64,000 bases of DNA from Voacanga thouarsii (taxonomy: Eukaryota > Streptophyta > Magnoliopsida > Gentianales > Apocynaceae), in assembly GCA_026120185.1 (NCBI GenBank), contig JANUWF010000008.1:3038001-3102000 (forward strand), in the 5' to 3' direction. Under the pieces are notes generated by a model. That model saw only the letters and a list, made by a program, of their open reading frames with translations. It was not told where the DNA came from and searched no databases. Position numbers and translations under genes: made by a program. Positions 11,056 through 22,539 of this stretch are shown piece by piece. Position 1 is the first letter of the stretch, and the number at the start of each line of letters is the position of its first letter.

Positions 11056-11071
11056 TAAGAGAGGAAGGATG
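11056..11071 (+). other. Polypurine tract of right gypsy-1 copy
   Basis: TTAAGAGAGGAAGGAT(G), directly before the LTR start TGATACCCCACC. Primes plus-strand DNA synthesis in intact elements. Confidence 0.75.
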
Positions 11072-11233
11072 TGATACCCCACCTAAAATGCACCAAGAAG
11101 TAGGGTATCTGCGACCTAAATGGCATGAGCATTCTTGCATATAGGCACATTTGGCATGATGTGGATGAATTATTTGAGCTTATTGCGTGAAATAAATGTT
11201 GTGCTTGAGACGATGGTAAATAAAATATTTTGC

Positions 11234-11234
<1 letters not shown>

Positions 11235-11325
<91 letters not shown>

Positions 11326-11372
11326 TACGACAACAACGACGACGACGACGACGACGACGACAACAACAACAT
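11235..11372. repeat. TAA then GAC/AAC microsatellites
   Basis: About 30 TAA units (11235-11325), then about ten GAC units and AAC units. Translating this gives meaningless poly-Ile or poly-Asn frames. It sits at the same LTR position as the TTG run at 7020. Confidence 0.95.
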
Positions 11373-11480
11373 ATATAGAGTAAAATCTAAATTCGTGTAT
11401 TGGATTATTGATTAGTTAGTCACTAATTCAATAAATGATGTAGGTAACTATTTAATATTTGATTTTATATAACTAAAAAC

Positions 11481-11523
11481 ATACACACACACACACACAC
11501 ACACAAAAATATATATATATATC
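11481..11523. repeat. CA and AT microsatellite
   Basis: About 12 CA units followed by an AT run, inside the gypsy-1 LTR. Confidence 0.9.
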
Positions 11524-12960
11524 ATATATAAATATGTGTTCAAAATATTTATTAAATATTCATTATATGATTATTTTATTTAAGTGTCTAGATGTTATTT
11601 CATGTAGTTTAGTAGGACTTCCCTCTTAATTTATTTTTATGGGGAAAAATTAAATTTTCTTAATTAATATATTTAATTTAGCTAGAAGAATATTTGTGAA
11701 AAAATTGGAGAATATTCTTTTCTATTTTCTCTTGTATGTGCCGCTACCTAGCTCTCCAAATCCCCTAGGATTTGTGACACAATAATTATAGGAAGCTTTT
11801 AATTAGATAAAACCTTGGGAAAATAGGATTTTCCTTAATTTTTTCCCTATTTCCTAAACCAGTCATAATTCACGTATAGAAACCTAGCCAAATTAGATTT
11901 TTCAGCCCTATCACACCCTAGTAGCTGTCTTTTTCTCCTTCAATCTCACCTCACATGAAATTCCCCCTCCCATTGGCCAAAGACTAATTATTGTATTCCT
12001 TTTTGGGAAATTCTGCAAAAGAACGTGACTTTGAAGCACCATTCCTAGATTGTTTTCTTGACATTCTTGGTGGAAACGAAGGCTAGAACAAAACCACTCT
12101 TCGTTCTAAGATTGCTTGAGTTAGGCGTAATAAGAGGCAATGACAAAATTGGCTCTTTTCGTTATTTTTCTTAATGGCTGCCATAATAGTGGAAAACTAG
12201 GGTTCTTAGGTTTTAAAAATTTGTAACATGCATTCTTTGATTGCGAATTTATGATTGTTGCCTGAACATCCTAGATTGTGAAAAAGAAACCACCTTTCCA
12301 AATATTTTGTGAAAATGAAGCACTTTTATTCTTTATTTTTGAAATCTGAAAAATATTGTGATATGGTGCTAACTATAGGATTTAATGCAAAATAAAATAG
12401 CAAGGTAATTTATTAATGTAAGGCTTTTTGATATTTTGATCTAGACATGTTTAGGATGTGTTTTATCCTTGAGATCATGCAAGAGAACCCCACGATTAAA
12501 TCTAGTAATTTTCAAAAAAAAAAAAAAAAACTAAAGGGACAGAGTACTGTGTTTTGCTGTATAGCTAGGTTGATACTATTATTTCATAGTGATAAATTCC
12601 GAATTTGGGAAAGGTCAAAATAGAGAACCTAGTTCTATGTGTGTAGATGTTAACTATAAAATTTTAGAATTTTTGATGAGGGAACTGGATGTTACGAATT
12701 TTTCTTTCAAACTAGTATGTGCTGGACAGATTACTTCAGTAGTGAAAAATAAATTTCTAAGTGAAATTAACACTTGATTTTTGTACAAGGCCACTTTTAT
12801 ACTCTTCTATATGTGTTTAGGAAGGTCGCTATAAAAAATTAGGGTCATTCCGAGGTGTTTATGTATGTTTTATATTTTTAGGAAAAAAGGGTATATTGCA
12901 GGAATTTATGGGCTGCTTAATAATTTTCAGGGCAACTCTTTATTATTAATCCGTGCATTG

Positions 12961-13162
12961 GTTTGAGTACTTCATCACCTTTATGGATAATTATACAAGG
13001 TATGATTATATTTAGTTAATGAGATGGAAGTTTGACTCATTTAACAAGTTCAAATAGTTTAAGACCGAAGTGGAGCATCGAACAAGAAAACTAATCAAAA
13101 CTTTACGATTGGATTGTGGTGAAGAGTATCTCCTCGGTGAATTCAAGGACTACATGGTACAT
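12961..13162 (+). pseudogene. Ty1/copia integrase fragment
   Basis: Matches 49778-49985 closely: the block FEYFITF(I)D.., FDKFKKFK, LRSDHGREYLLGEFKDYM is recognisable with stops. It covers roughly the part of the integrase core holding the first two catalytic Asp residues. It abuts gypsy-1 LTR on the left and a copia LTR on the right, so it is an orphan slice of the family seen at 47-53 kb. Confidence 0.75.
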
Positions 13163-13910
13163 CATGTTAGGGATATGCCCTAAAATAATTTATAATTATA
13201 CTATTGTCATTATGTTTTATGTAATAATATGAGGCATTTCTTTCCATCAATAGTGCATTTAGTTTTGTGGTCATTAAGTACATGACTTGATAGTAAAACC
13301 CTATAACAAATACAATGACTATTCTTAAATTGTCCTTGATCGATTATTATTAGTGGAACAATAATAAATTAAGATTAGTATGTTTGTGACTTGATGGCTA
13401 TGTTTTACTGGTCATAGATATATGTGATATCAAGTCAAAACATAAACAAATGTTAGAGAACATTGTATTGGATATGACCCACTGTGACAGTACTTCATGT
13501 AACATGTCATCAGTACTTTCTAGCCATAATGATATTAGAAGTCCTTCGAGTTGAATTCATCATAGTGTCCTACTTGATAAATTCTATATTTTGACGTTGT
13601 CTAAAGTTGTCTTTAACCAGATAATAAATTAAACCACGGTTGGATTAGAATAAATCAGGGAGAGGAATATGATTGATAGTGAAGGAAATTGTCCCTCTCA
13701 ATTTTGGGAGAGATATCCATGGCCCCTTGATAAGTTAGACTGTTAAAATGTATGACTATGTTCAAATATATCAATTTGAGATATTGATATCATTTGTTTG
13801 AACAGTCTACTATGAGATCAGGAAATAGTTGATTAAGCTTAATAAGGATGTCATGCTCCGTACCTTATGATTAATCTAGATATTATGTGACAAAAGGACT
13901 AAATATTAAC
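13163..13910 (+). mobile_element. Ty1/copia LTR, 3' end lost
   Basis: Begins TGTTAGGGATATGCCC, a typical copia LTR start, exactly where the integrase fragment stops. It runs through AT-rich LTR-like sequence and ends without a CA terminus where gypsy-2 LTR homology starts (about 13911). This LTR family is not otherwise present in the window. The CATCA before it could be half of a target duplication. Confidence 0.6.
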
Positions 13911-14878
13911 TTTCATTTTCATTCTACTTTGGTCATCATCTCATCAACCAAAAGCAACCCTTCAAACTACCATGAATATTCAGTTCTTCCTCACACAAAA
14001 CATTATCCATAAGCCTCCTAGGTAGCCAGCACACAATAAGCATACATAGGGTTTGTACACAAAGTTCACAATCCCTAGCTTTTGATCCAAAATTAAGACA
14101 TGAAAAATCATATTTTCATGTTAAAATTCAAATCAAAATAATTATCATTCACCCAATAATAACTTTAATTCTAGCAAGGTGAGCTTTTACCTTGTATATT
14201 AGGCTATTTGGAGTGATTTACTCCAAAAACTTCTAAAGAACTCACACACAACACCAAGAACACACACTAGCCTTTTTCTCTCTCGTGTTTAATTTCTTTT
14301 TCTCTTGTTTTTCTTTCTTCATGGCTGCAAAAATTTAGGCTGTATAATAGCCTCTTCTCATCGCCATTCTTCATCAAATTTTGGCCAATCATTTTCTTAT
14401 TTTTATTAATTGTGTGGTGTTTATTCATAGGTGTGTTCTAATGAAAAACTTACACACCAACCACTTAATTTCTTTCCTCAAAATTTTCTATTCTTTTCTC
14501 TATTGAAGCTACTGGTTTTCTTGGCCAATTTTTAGCCATTCATCCACTTTCTCATGGTCCAAGTATTGGCCAATCACATTGCACAAGACCTTAATTAAAG
14601 GGCCCATAAATAATGTGTTCCAATCACAAAAATACATATCATTCTTTATTTATTTTGTAATTCTTTAATTCCATGTGTCTTGCATGAATTCTTCATGCAA
14701 CCTCTCATAAATTGACACATGTCCAAGGCTACCAATCACAAAATGCTAGACGCCCAAATCATTGATTGCATTTTCAATTTTTTTTTCTCAGAAATGACCA
14801 AAATTGGGTCCGAAGTGGAAAAATATTTTACTTTACCATTAAACTCCAAAAATTTCATTGAATCTATTGGTAATACTT
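13911..14878 (-). mobile_element. gypsy-2 3' LTR, part 1 (left end truncated)
   Basis: Near-identical to 29361-30280 of the other LTR. The LTR continues at 20737 after the LINE. Compared with the full 4.1 kb copy, about 2.8 kb of the R-U5 side is missing on the left. The last 13 bases, ATTGGTAATACTT (14866-14878), are the first copy of the LINE target duplication. Confidence 0.85.
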
Positions 14879-14891
14879 TTTTTTTTTTTGG
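14879..14891 (-). other. LINE poly-A tail
   Basis: A 13-base or so T run on the plus strand next to the target duplication marks the LINE 3' end, as expected of target-primed reverse transcription. Confidence 0.85.
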
Positions 14892-15109
14892 GTAACCACC
14901 CGATGGGTGGGAAATTTTATTGAGAGAGTAAAGGGAAATACAAGGAGGGGGACTTTAGCCTGACCTTCGAATTATTCAAAAACAAGATCTAATGGATTAT
15001 ACATCTTGTCCATAAGGTATAATTTGTGAATATTCCTAGGTAACTCTGAAGAGTTAGAAAAAGAAAATCGCCCATTTTGAGTCAATGCGTAGTTTGCTAA
15101 TTGATCTGC

Positions 15110-15770
15110 AATCTAATTCCCTTCCTTATAAACATGAGTAACAGTGAATCATCTGAATTTTCTCCAGAGCATCTTGTGTAAATGTTTGAGCTGGAGGCCC
15201 TTCTAACTCGATCGAGCTCTATCAGCAATTTGCCCTACTAGCAATTGACAGTTGGACTGTACTAGAATATCGAAGTGACCCAACTTGAGACACTAACGAG
15301 GTCCCTCAACCAATGCAGAAAGCTCAGCAGTGAAGCTATCCGATTGACCAATAGATTAAGCAAGAGCCTGGATAAATCTACCATCACCATATCTCAGAGT
15401 GCCTCCGACACTGGATAAACCGGGTTTCTCTTTGCATGCTCCATCTACATTCAGAATGACCTCATTGTATCCTTTCTTCAACCAAATGACTTCTTCTACC
15501 TGTTTGGTTTTTGAAGCCTTCCATGCAATAGGGAAGAACCGAGAAAAGTCCTCAAATCCTGCACAGAAGCCAACAAGAAAAGCTTGCATATTAGCTGCGA
15601 AAGTATTAACCATTACAAGACAAAGTTTTTGACATTGAAAATGGAGATTATCATGCCTACATTTGTTCATGTACTTCCAGATCTCCCATAGTAAAATAGC
15701 AAAGAAACGCCGACGGATAACTATCTTAGAAGATGTCCCCCCTCCACCAATAATTAAAGAACTCGACAAA
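15110..15770 (-). pseudogene. LINE ORF2, C-terminal RNase H domain
   Basis: Minus strand: VILNVDGACKEKPG at about 15470-15430 (first Asp), GGTLRYGDG, a stop, then FTAELSALVEG (Glu), an ILVQSNCQLLV block in which the usual Asp is Asn, and HVYKEGN-IADQLANYAL (last Asp). This is the plant RNase H type found at the end of some plant L1 LINEs and in Ty3-like plant genes. RNase H would remove RNA from the hybrid made during reverse transcription. Stops at about 15357, 15302 and others, plus the lost Asp, show that it is inactive. Confidence 0.8.
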
Positions 15771-15819
15771 TGAGCGCCAACGACTCGAAGATCATCGTCT
15801 GGGGAAATGAGCAGTAGTG

Positions 15820-16480
15820 AGATCCCAAAAATCCTTCACTGTAGAGCACTCAAAAAATAAATGAGTAGCAGATTCCTCTGCTACCTAGCACAGATTACAG
15901 CATGATGGGAGCTCAAACCCCAATCGTTTAAGTTGCGAATCTAGTGCAAGGTTACCATTCAGCATTTTCCACAAGAACACCTTAATGGAGGGCTGGATTT
16001 TGAGATCCCCTACGTCTGATGCTGCTTGATAAGCCTCATTTTTGTGACGAACCACTTGCCAAGCTGAGGTGGAAGAAAAGCTCCCATTCTCTGAGAGTTT
16101 CCAAATCATACTGTCAGCGGCACCTGTAGCAAGTAAAGGCGACAACAAGGCAATAATATTATTCGCCTACCCAGGATCCAACAAATGCCTGATCAGATTA
16201 ACATTCTAAAAACCACTAGATAAGCATTGAGAGACTTTCAGATTTGGTTGGACAACCTCCGAATTCAAATTACAAAGTTTCGCAAAACCCATCCAATCAT
16301 TAAACCAAAATGAAGTCGAGCTATTACTAAGACTGAGGCTGATATTGTCCTCTGCAATCTCCCTAATTTTGAGCATCATTCTCCAGACTCGAGAAGAAGA
16401 ATAGTTGGTAGATAAGAACATAGGATGAAGCCCCCTAGGATTATATGTAGCATACATGAATTGGGACCAAAGAGAACCAC
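15820..16480 (-). pseudogene. LINE ORF2, zinc-binding (zf-RVT-like) region
   Basis: Minus-strand reading shows DSMIWKLSENGSFSSTSAW, then KIQPSIKVFLWKMLNGNLA, then LPSCCNLC and a following HLFFECSTV block. This is the cysteine/histidine-bearing zf-RVT domain found between RT and the C-terminus in plant LINEs. The piece at 16457-16206 (FWFNDWMGFAKLC) is its usual upstream neighbour. The reading crosses frames at about 16200 and 15890. Confidence 0.8.
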
Positions 16481-16559
16481 CTTGCCTAAACTTCCACCAT
16501 AAGCGTAGCCCAAAAGAAACACTAACATCAAATAACGACTAAACCCCTAATCCATTCTC

Positions 16560-17970
16560 ACTCCAAGGAAGGCATAAGGATTTTCAGGATTTCCAATGCC
16601 GTTTCTTCCCAAAAAGAGAATAGCCCCAAAAGAAATAAGCGAAAGCCTTCTCCATCACTTTTAGAATAACTTGCAGAGGTTCCATTATGTGGAAAATGTG
16701 TAGAGGCATAGAAGATAGCACTGAACGAATGAGTTGCAAATGCCCCGCATCGGATAAAAATTTGAATTTCCACCCCTGAGTACGTTTAAGCAGCTTGTCT
16801 AGAACTGGTTGGAAGTAGATCCTTTTATTTCTTCCTTTGAACACCGAGCAGCCCAAATAAGTAAAAGGAAGATGCTTCTGCGAGAAATCCAGAACCTGTT
16901 GAAGACGAGCAATAACAGCCTGTGTAGCTTTTTTTGACACAATAAAAGAGCTTTTGTCAATGTTGATAAACTGGCCAGAGAAAACCTGATAATCCTGAAG
17001 GACATTTGAGATTGCCATGAGAGCTGCATTGGAGGTATTAGAGAATATAATTGTGTCATCTACGAAACTTAAATGGGAAATATTAGGGCAAGAATGGGGA
17101 ACATTATAAAATGTGCCCCCTCCATAAGATGATTCAAACCTCTAGAAAAAAGTTCTTGCGCAATGATAAATAGAGTTAGAGAAAGAGGATCTCCTTACTG
17201 AAGGCCTTTAGTGTATTTGAAATACCCATGTGGCTAACTATTAACAAGGATAGAAAACAAGCAATTGGAAATGTAGTGATTTATCAGAAGAAGAATATGC
17301 TGATTAAAACCAAACCTAGACATAACGTGTAAACAGGCCATGAAATGTGATCAAAGGCCTTCTGCATATCCTATTTGAGGATGACATTTCCACTTCTGGT
17401 TTTTCGATCCAAGGAATGAACCAACTCTTGAGCTAAAAGAATATTGTCCATAATGTCTCGTTCCTACACAAAACCATACTGATTAGGAGAAATAATTTTG
17501 GGTAACACTTGAGCTAGTCGTGAAGCCAAAACTTTAGTCACAATCTTGTTACAGTAGTTGCACAAATTGATAGGCCAAAAATCTGCAAAAGAATGAGGAG
17601 GACTTCTTTTAGGGGATCAAAATAATAAGTGTGCTAGTAAAACCTTTGGGGAAGAGAACACCAGCAAAGAAATCACTAACACCATTAATCATATCTGAAG
17701 CAATCAAGTCCCAACATGCAATGAAGAAATGACCTAAAAAGCCATTAGGACCCGGGGCACTATCAATATTGAGACTAAATACTACTTGCTTAATTTCTTC
17801 TTTACTGGGAATTTTGGAGAGCATTAAGTTATCCTGATCAGAAATCAATTGAAGAATGTCATCTAGAAGAGGAGACGCCAAAGGAGAAGCATAAGAACAT
17901 GATAACAGCTCTGAAAAAAATCTCACTGCCTCTATACTAATATCTGATTGCTGAGTCAGCCTCACACCAT
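16560..17970 (-). pseudogene. LINE ORF2, reverse transcriptase
   Basis: RT blocks on the minus strand in order: IPSKEEIKQVVFSLNIDSAPGP (17830-17750), GFLGHFF, then frames broken by stops, a GDPLSLTLFIIAQEL block (about 17200), HLSFVDDTIIFSN with the catalytic Asp pair at about 17080-17050, then INIDKSSFIVSKK and LPFTYLGCSVFKG. The order and the FVDD motif are those of L1 reverse transcriptases, which copy LINE RNA at a nicked target. There are many stops between 17600 and 17060. Confidence 0.85.
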
Positions 17971-17999
17971 CTAGATTAGCAATAGAAGTAATAATAAGT

Positions 18000-19100
18000 T
18001 TGGATCTCCGTCGTTGATAGTATGAGTGAAAAAAGCTGTGTTAGAATCTCCTTCTTTCACCCAATGAAGTCGTGATTTATCCCTCCAGAAGTCCTCTTTC
18101 GCTTTTAAATGAAAGGCCAGATGAGCTTTGGCCTCCTGTAACTGCTTCCTATGCTGAGGCGAGTTAGATAGATCAAACCGGGATTCTGCCTGAATAACCT
18201 CATCATTTTCCTTTTAGACATTGGAGAAGACATTGCCAAAGACCTCTTTGTTCCAAGATTGAAGAGCTAATTTGACTAGCTTAAGTTTTCCAAGAAGGAC
18301 TCGCATACCATTCCCTTCCACAGGCTTCCTCCATTCCTGCTCAACTATTGAATGAAATGATGAGTGACGAAGCCACATTTTTGGAAACTTGAAAGAAGAA
18401 GGACCAGTAGTAGGAGCCACAAAAGAAATGGATATCAAAAAGGGAGAATGATCAGAGCCAGACTGGTGTAGGTGCTCAACCTTTGTGGAGAATACCGAGG
18501 AAATCCATGAAGAGTTTAGGAGGATTCTGTCCAACCGTTTGTAACAAGGACTTCACCACCTTGAACCCAAGTGAATCGACTTCCTGTAAAATGAGGACTT
18601 TAAAAAGAACAAGCATCTATAAATGTAGTGAAATCATTCATAGCCGCATAATTAGGTGTTGGGGTACCCAAATATTCGGATGCCTCCGTAATGACATTAA
18701 AGTCATCTCCTATAAGCCAAGGACCTTGCAATGTTATTGAAATATCCACTAGAGTTGTCCAAAGAGGAAAATGGCCAACTTGAGTACAAGAAGCATAAAC
18801 AATTGTGGAATGAAAAATGGCTCCAGTGGGCATTGTAAGATTAAGATGTACAAATTGATCATGATTAAGAAGAATGGAAGAGTCAATAAAGTCCCTCCAA
18901 AACAGCCACACTTTATTTGTGCAATTTGAAAAATATTGCTGAAAACCCAGTTTTTGTGCATATCTATGAATCTGATATGCACTAACCATTGGCTCCAAAA
19001 TTGCTAAAATATTCAAATTGTGTTTACTAATTAGCCTCTTCAATCTTCTGCTAGAAAATCTATTAGCCATGCCCCTTATGTTCCATACGAGAGTATGCAT
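18000..19100 (-). pseudogene. LINE ORF2, AP-like endonuclease
   Basis: ORF2 opens with MHTLVWNIRGMANRFS at 19100, the WNIRG start seen in plant L1 endonucleases. Further motifs: LAILEPMV, GPWLIGDDFNVI (GDFN-type active site with one extra Asp) and SGSDHSPFLI near 18440 (the SDH motif). The frame breaks near 18600 and continues at 18534. The enzyme nicks target DNA to prime reverse transcription. The linker to RT (KEGDSNTAFFHSY-like block at about 18070-18020) is also readable. Confidence 0.85.
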
Positions 19101-19101
19101 A

Positions 19102-19380
19102 TTAATTGGATGGACGGTAATAGGCTGAGGATAATTTAGCTTTACAGGTTGGTAATTGCTTCCTTGGCTGAGAGGTTTTCATAAGGGTCTGCAAAATGAT
19201 TGGACTATAGCACGCCTGCTTCTGGAGGATTGCCTCATTAAGTAGTTTCAAGAATTCTGGACGCGAGCTCACGGTATCCTGCTCAGAGAAATATCCTGGC
19301 TTAACATCTGACTCATCCATGGTATAATGATCACTTAGCACGTGACTTGCAACAGGTCTTGAAGTAGATAACCCATGCAC
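19102..19380 (-). pseudogene. LINE ORF1 C-terminal / inter-ORF region
   Basis: An open 92-residue minus frame without recognised motifs lies between ORF1 and the ORF2 start. It ends two bases from the ORF2 ATG, so it may be the tail of ORF1. No function can be given. Confidence 0.35.
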
Positions 19381-19825
19381 TAGCCCTTCCTTCTAATAAA
19401 CCATATTTGGATTCAGGACTGCCGAAATTGAAGTTGGCTCTGCTAGGATCAAATCTTCTGATCCTTAGACTAATACTTCCAACGTGATTCCATCCTTGTC
19501 ATCCAAAGGTGCTTGTTCCGAGATGGTCCCATTGATTAATGGTGAAAACTGCTCCCTGATTGTCTTGCTTACTGGAGTAATATTCATCAAAGGCATCTTC
19601 CCTGATTGTTTGGTATTATGGGGTTGATCGGCTCATCAGGATGTAAATTGGCTTGACTAATGGCTGCGTTTAGCTCAACAATGTGTGAATTACCCAATTG
19701 AGTCTCCTAGGTACCGGTCACAATATTGCGAGACATGCCCTCATTCCAGCTAGGGTTATTTGCCTCTCCAGAAGTAGAAGAAATCACAATAGGATTGCAC
19801 TCAAGGGGTGTACGATGACCGCTTT

Positions 19826-20580
19826 CTATTGCCTTCTTGGGAACCTATTGTTCCGAGGGTTTTGGGTAAAGATGAGACACCGGTTTTGGAGATGCCGAAA
19901 TTTGACTGCAACCTGCAACATCATGGCTAATCCTACAGCAAATCGGACAGTATGATGGCATGTCTCATATGATATTAATTGATAAAACCCTGATGAACCT
20001 ACTCCTATCCATATTCGAGTCGGGTTAACCTTAAGCAGATTTACCTCGACACACACCCACGCTATACTAGGCCCGGAAAGCGTGGTAGTGGCATCATCTA
20101 TCTTCCAGGGGTTACCCACAGTGGATGCTAACTGGAAAAGAATTTGTTTAGTAAACATGTGAATGGGAAGATGTTCCAAAGAAATCCACACTAGGATAAT
20201 TGTAGGATCTGCAAAAATCCTGAAATTTGGGGTCCATTTGAGTACTCTCATGGGAAAACCAAGAAGATACCACAATCCTTTAAGCCATAAGCAAATGAAG
20301 TGTTCCTCCAAATCAGGCCGGATCAAGATATGTTTCGGATTAAGCCAACCGATGCGTACACTGCCTTTAAGACCAATAGTTTGAAACTCTCGCTTTATGG
20401 CGTCCATGGAAGGCTTCCCTTGTGGGAACTTACCCACCAAATCATACTTGAACAGTTCTGAGAGTTCCTCAATCTCAGTAGAGAAGAAAAAGATGGCAAG
20501 TTCATATTTGAATTGAGATAATGGTTTCAGAGGAGCAGCTGGCGTTGTAGCATGGGAGAAAAGTGAAGCAAAGGACCGTC
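19826..20580 (-). pseudogene. LINE ORF1, DUF4283-like RNA-binding protein
   Basis: The reading is open from about 20580: FKYELAIFFFSTEIEELS, then LVGKFPQGKPSMDAIKREF, GSVRIGWLNPKHILI, HFICLWLKGLWYL, FPMRVLKWTPNF and WISLEHLPIHMFTKQ. This order is typical of the DUF4283 domain of plant LINE ORF1 and LINE-derived proteins, thought to bind the element RNA. The CCHC-type zinc knuckle usually following (here expected near 20000) is not clearly preserved. The frame ends at 19826. Confidence 0.75.
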
Positions 20581-20736
20581 AAATCCATGGATCTAGTGCC
20601 ACTGCCAAAGAGATTAGGAGAGGTGGCTGAGGCGGCTCAGCTGTTATGAGGGGAACCAGTCTAAAAGGGAAAGTCCAGCAAAGAGAATATTCTTGACTTC
20701 AAAGAGAATTTTTTTTAAGTCATTACTTCAAATTCC

Positions 20737-21115
20737 ATTGGTAATACTTAAATTCTTTAATTCCTTCTCAAATTGGTTAAATTTATTGTTAAAGTTGCAT
20801 GCGCGATCAAAATGACGAAAATGCCCCTAATAACCCGAGCAACATAATTCACATCAAAACTTGTGTTTCATCGCATTGATCAATTTCTCTTCTCAGCGTA
20901 CCCTCAAATTCTTATTTTATTAACAATAGTAGCATTTAAAAGATTTAAGATACGGGTAGAACAAATCCTATAATTACATCTAGGTCCCGACCAAATATTA
21001 TTATACTAAAATATTCATTTCAGTACACCGATCATATTTTGTTCTGGCTATTGATATAAATTCTTATCATATTACAAGTAGTAGCCAATCGAAGATAAAA
21101 ATGCGAGGTATTACA
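20737..21115 (-). mobile_element. gypsy-2 3' LTR, part 2
   Basis: Resumes the LTR after the LINE, matching 30280-30654. It ends GCGAGGTATTACA at 21115; on the minus strand the LTR start is TGTAATACCTCGC. The first 13 bases are the second copy of the LINE target duplication. Confidence 0.88.
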
Positions 21116-21132
21116 TTCTCCCCTCCTTACAA
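21116..21132 (-). other. Polypurine tract of gypsy-2
   Basis: Minus strand reads GTAAGGAGGGGAGAA directly before the LTR start, the plus-strand primer site. Confidence 0.8.
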
Positions 21133-22420
21133 AAAATTTCATCCTCGAAATTGGCTTACACTTGAAAAAATTCTGGATATTATTTCAACATCTTCACCTC
21201 CGTCTCCCAGGTCGCGTCCTGCACTGGCTGATAATTCCACAACTCTTTTACAAGTGGAATTTTCTTATTTCGCGGCTCCTTTTCAGCATATTCCAAAATC
21301 TTAATAGGCTTTTCCTTATACTTCAAGCTTGGGGCATCTCAATAGGCTCTTCGTTCAAAATGTGTGCAGGATCAGCTACATACTTCCGAAGTTGGGAGAC
21401 ATGAAACACATTGCGAATACCCTGAAGCTCTACTGGTAACTCCAATCTATAAGCCACTTTCCCAATCCTTTCGACGATAATGAATGGTCCAATGTACCTA
21501 GGTGCCAACTTCTTTCCTTGTCCTTTGGTTCCTAATTGTCATTGTGGAGTCAATTTCAAGGATATACCATCTCCTTCTACAAATTCTAAGTCTCTCGTAC
21601 GTCGATCCACATAACTTTTCTATCTACTCTGAGCTGCCTCCAACTTGGTTTTAATAATCTCCATAACCTGTGAAATGTTTTCAAGATCGAATGCATCTTG
21701 TTCACCCGTTCTTCATCCTAAACTTTCTCAATACAACGGGGACTGATATTTCCTTCCATATAGAGCTTCAAATAAGACCATTCTGATTGTTGATTGATAA
21801 CTATTATTATATGCAAACAATGCATACGCTAAGTTATCAATCCACTTAGTTCCAAAATACAAAGCACAAGCCCTCAATATGTCTTTCAAAACTCTATTTA
21901 CTCATTCAGCCTATCCATCCATTTATGGGCACACTACTGTACTGAACTTTAATGTTGTCCCATACCTCTGCTGCAGCTTACTCCAAAATTTTGAGGTTAA
22001 TCTAGGATCTCGATCTGACATAATAGTAGATGGTACTCCATGAAGTCTGATTACTTCTCTAGGGAATCCTGTTAGTTAATGGGAATGAAATGAGCAGACT
22101 TAGTTAGTCGATCTACTATCACCCATATAGTATCTCTCTGTTCTACTGCTATGGGTAATCCTGTAATAAAATTCCATAGTAATTTCATCATATTTCCACG
22201 ATGGAGTAGGTAACGGCTGTAGTAACCCTCCAGGCCGTTGCTGATCGGCATTCACTTGTTGACAAATTAAACATCTAGCTACGAAGTTTGAAATATCCTT
22301 CTTCATACCAATCAACTAATAACGTTGTTTCAAGTCAAGATACATCTTTACAGCTCCTAGATGGATGGTATACTTACTCCGGTGTGCCTCCATTATGATA
22401 TCTTATCTCATTACAGATTA
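21133..22420 (-). pseudogene. gypsy-2 integrase with chromodomain-like tail
   Basis: Minus strand: AHRSKYTIHLGAVKMYLDL and CLICQQV (His-His-Cys-Cys head), TMEFYYRITHS, where the first catalytic Asp has become Glu, MSDRDPRLTS (second Asp), an AE-VNR block with the Glu, LYGRKYQSPL, then the open piece 21508-21323 (YIGPFIIVERIGKVAYRLEL, NVFHVSQLRKY). The end reads KIPLVKELWNYQPVQDATW, the Del/Tekay chromodomain-like tail that steers insertion into chromatin in relatives. Many stops occur between 22100 and 21520. Confidence 0.87.
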
Positions 22421-22539
22421 TTTCGGAATATAATATTGATCTCGGTAACAAATAATCCTATCATTGTCTTTTTGAAATTCATCTCCTCCCTTATCCACCT
22501 CCTTTTGCACTAATTTTTGCAACCCTTCATTTTTATCTT

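Larger units (their letters stand above)
11072..12960 (+). mobile_element. gypsy-1 (right) 3' LTR, truncated
   Basis: Starts TGATACCCCACCTAAAATGC and follows the reverse complement of 7246-5430 closely, with shared words such as AATATTCTT, CACAATAATTATAGGA and the poly-A stretch at 12515-12531. It stops at about 12960, where copia integrase sequence starts abruptly. The last 1.2 kb expected from the left copy is missing. Confidence 0.85.
14879..20736 (-). mobile_element. L1-type LINE with RNase H, 5.86 kb
   Basis: Minus-strand non-LTR retrotransposon: ORF1 at the right, then endonuclease, RT, zinc-binding domain and RNase H, ending in a poly-A tail (T run at 14879-14891 on the plus strand). 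It is flanked by ATTGGTAATACTT at 14866-14878 and 20737-20749, a 13-bp target duplication. The gypsy-2 5' LTR has the same place uninterrupted at about 30270-30290. The ORFs are degraded, but ends and target duplication are intact, so it is probably full length and younger than gypsy-2. Confidence 0.9.

Noticed and set aside
11135..11415. Poly-Ile and poly-Asn ORFs
   Set aside because: They are translations of TAA/GAC microsatellites inside an LTR.
18483..18740. 85-codon plus ORF in the LINE
   Set aside because: Antisense to the endonuclease domain.
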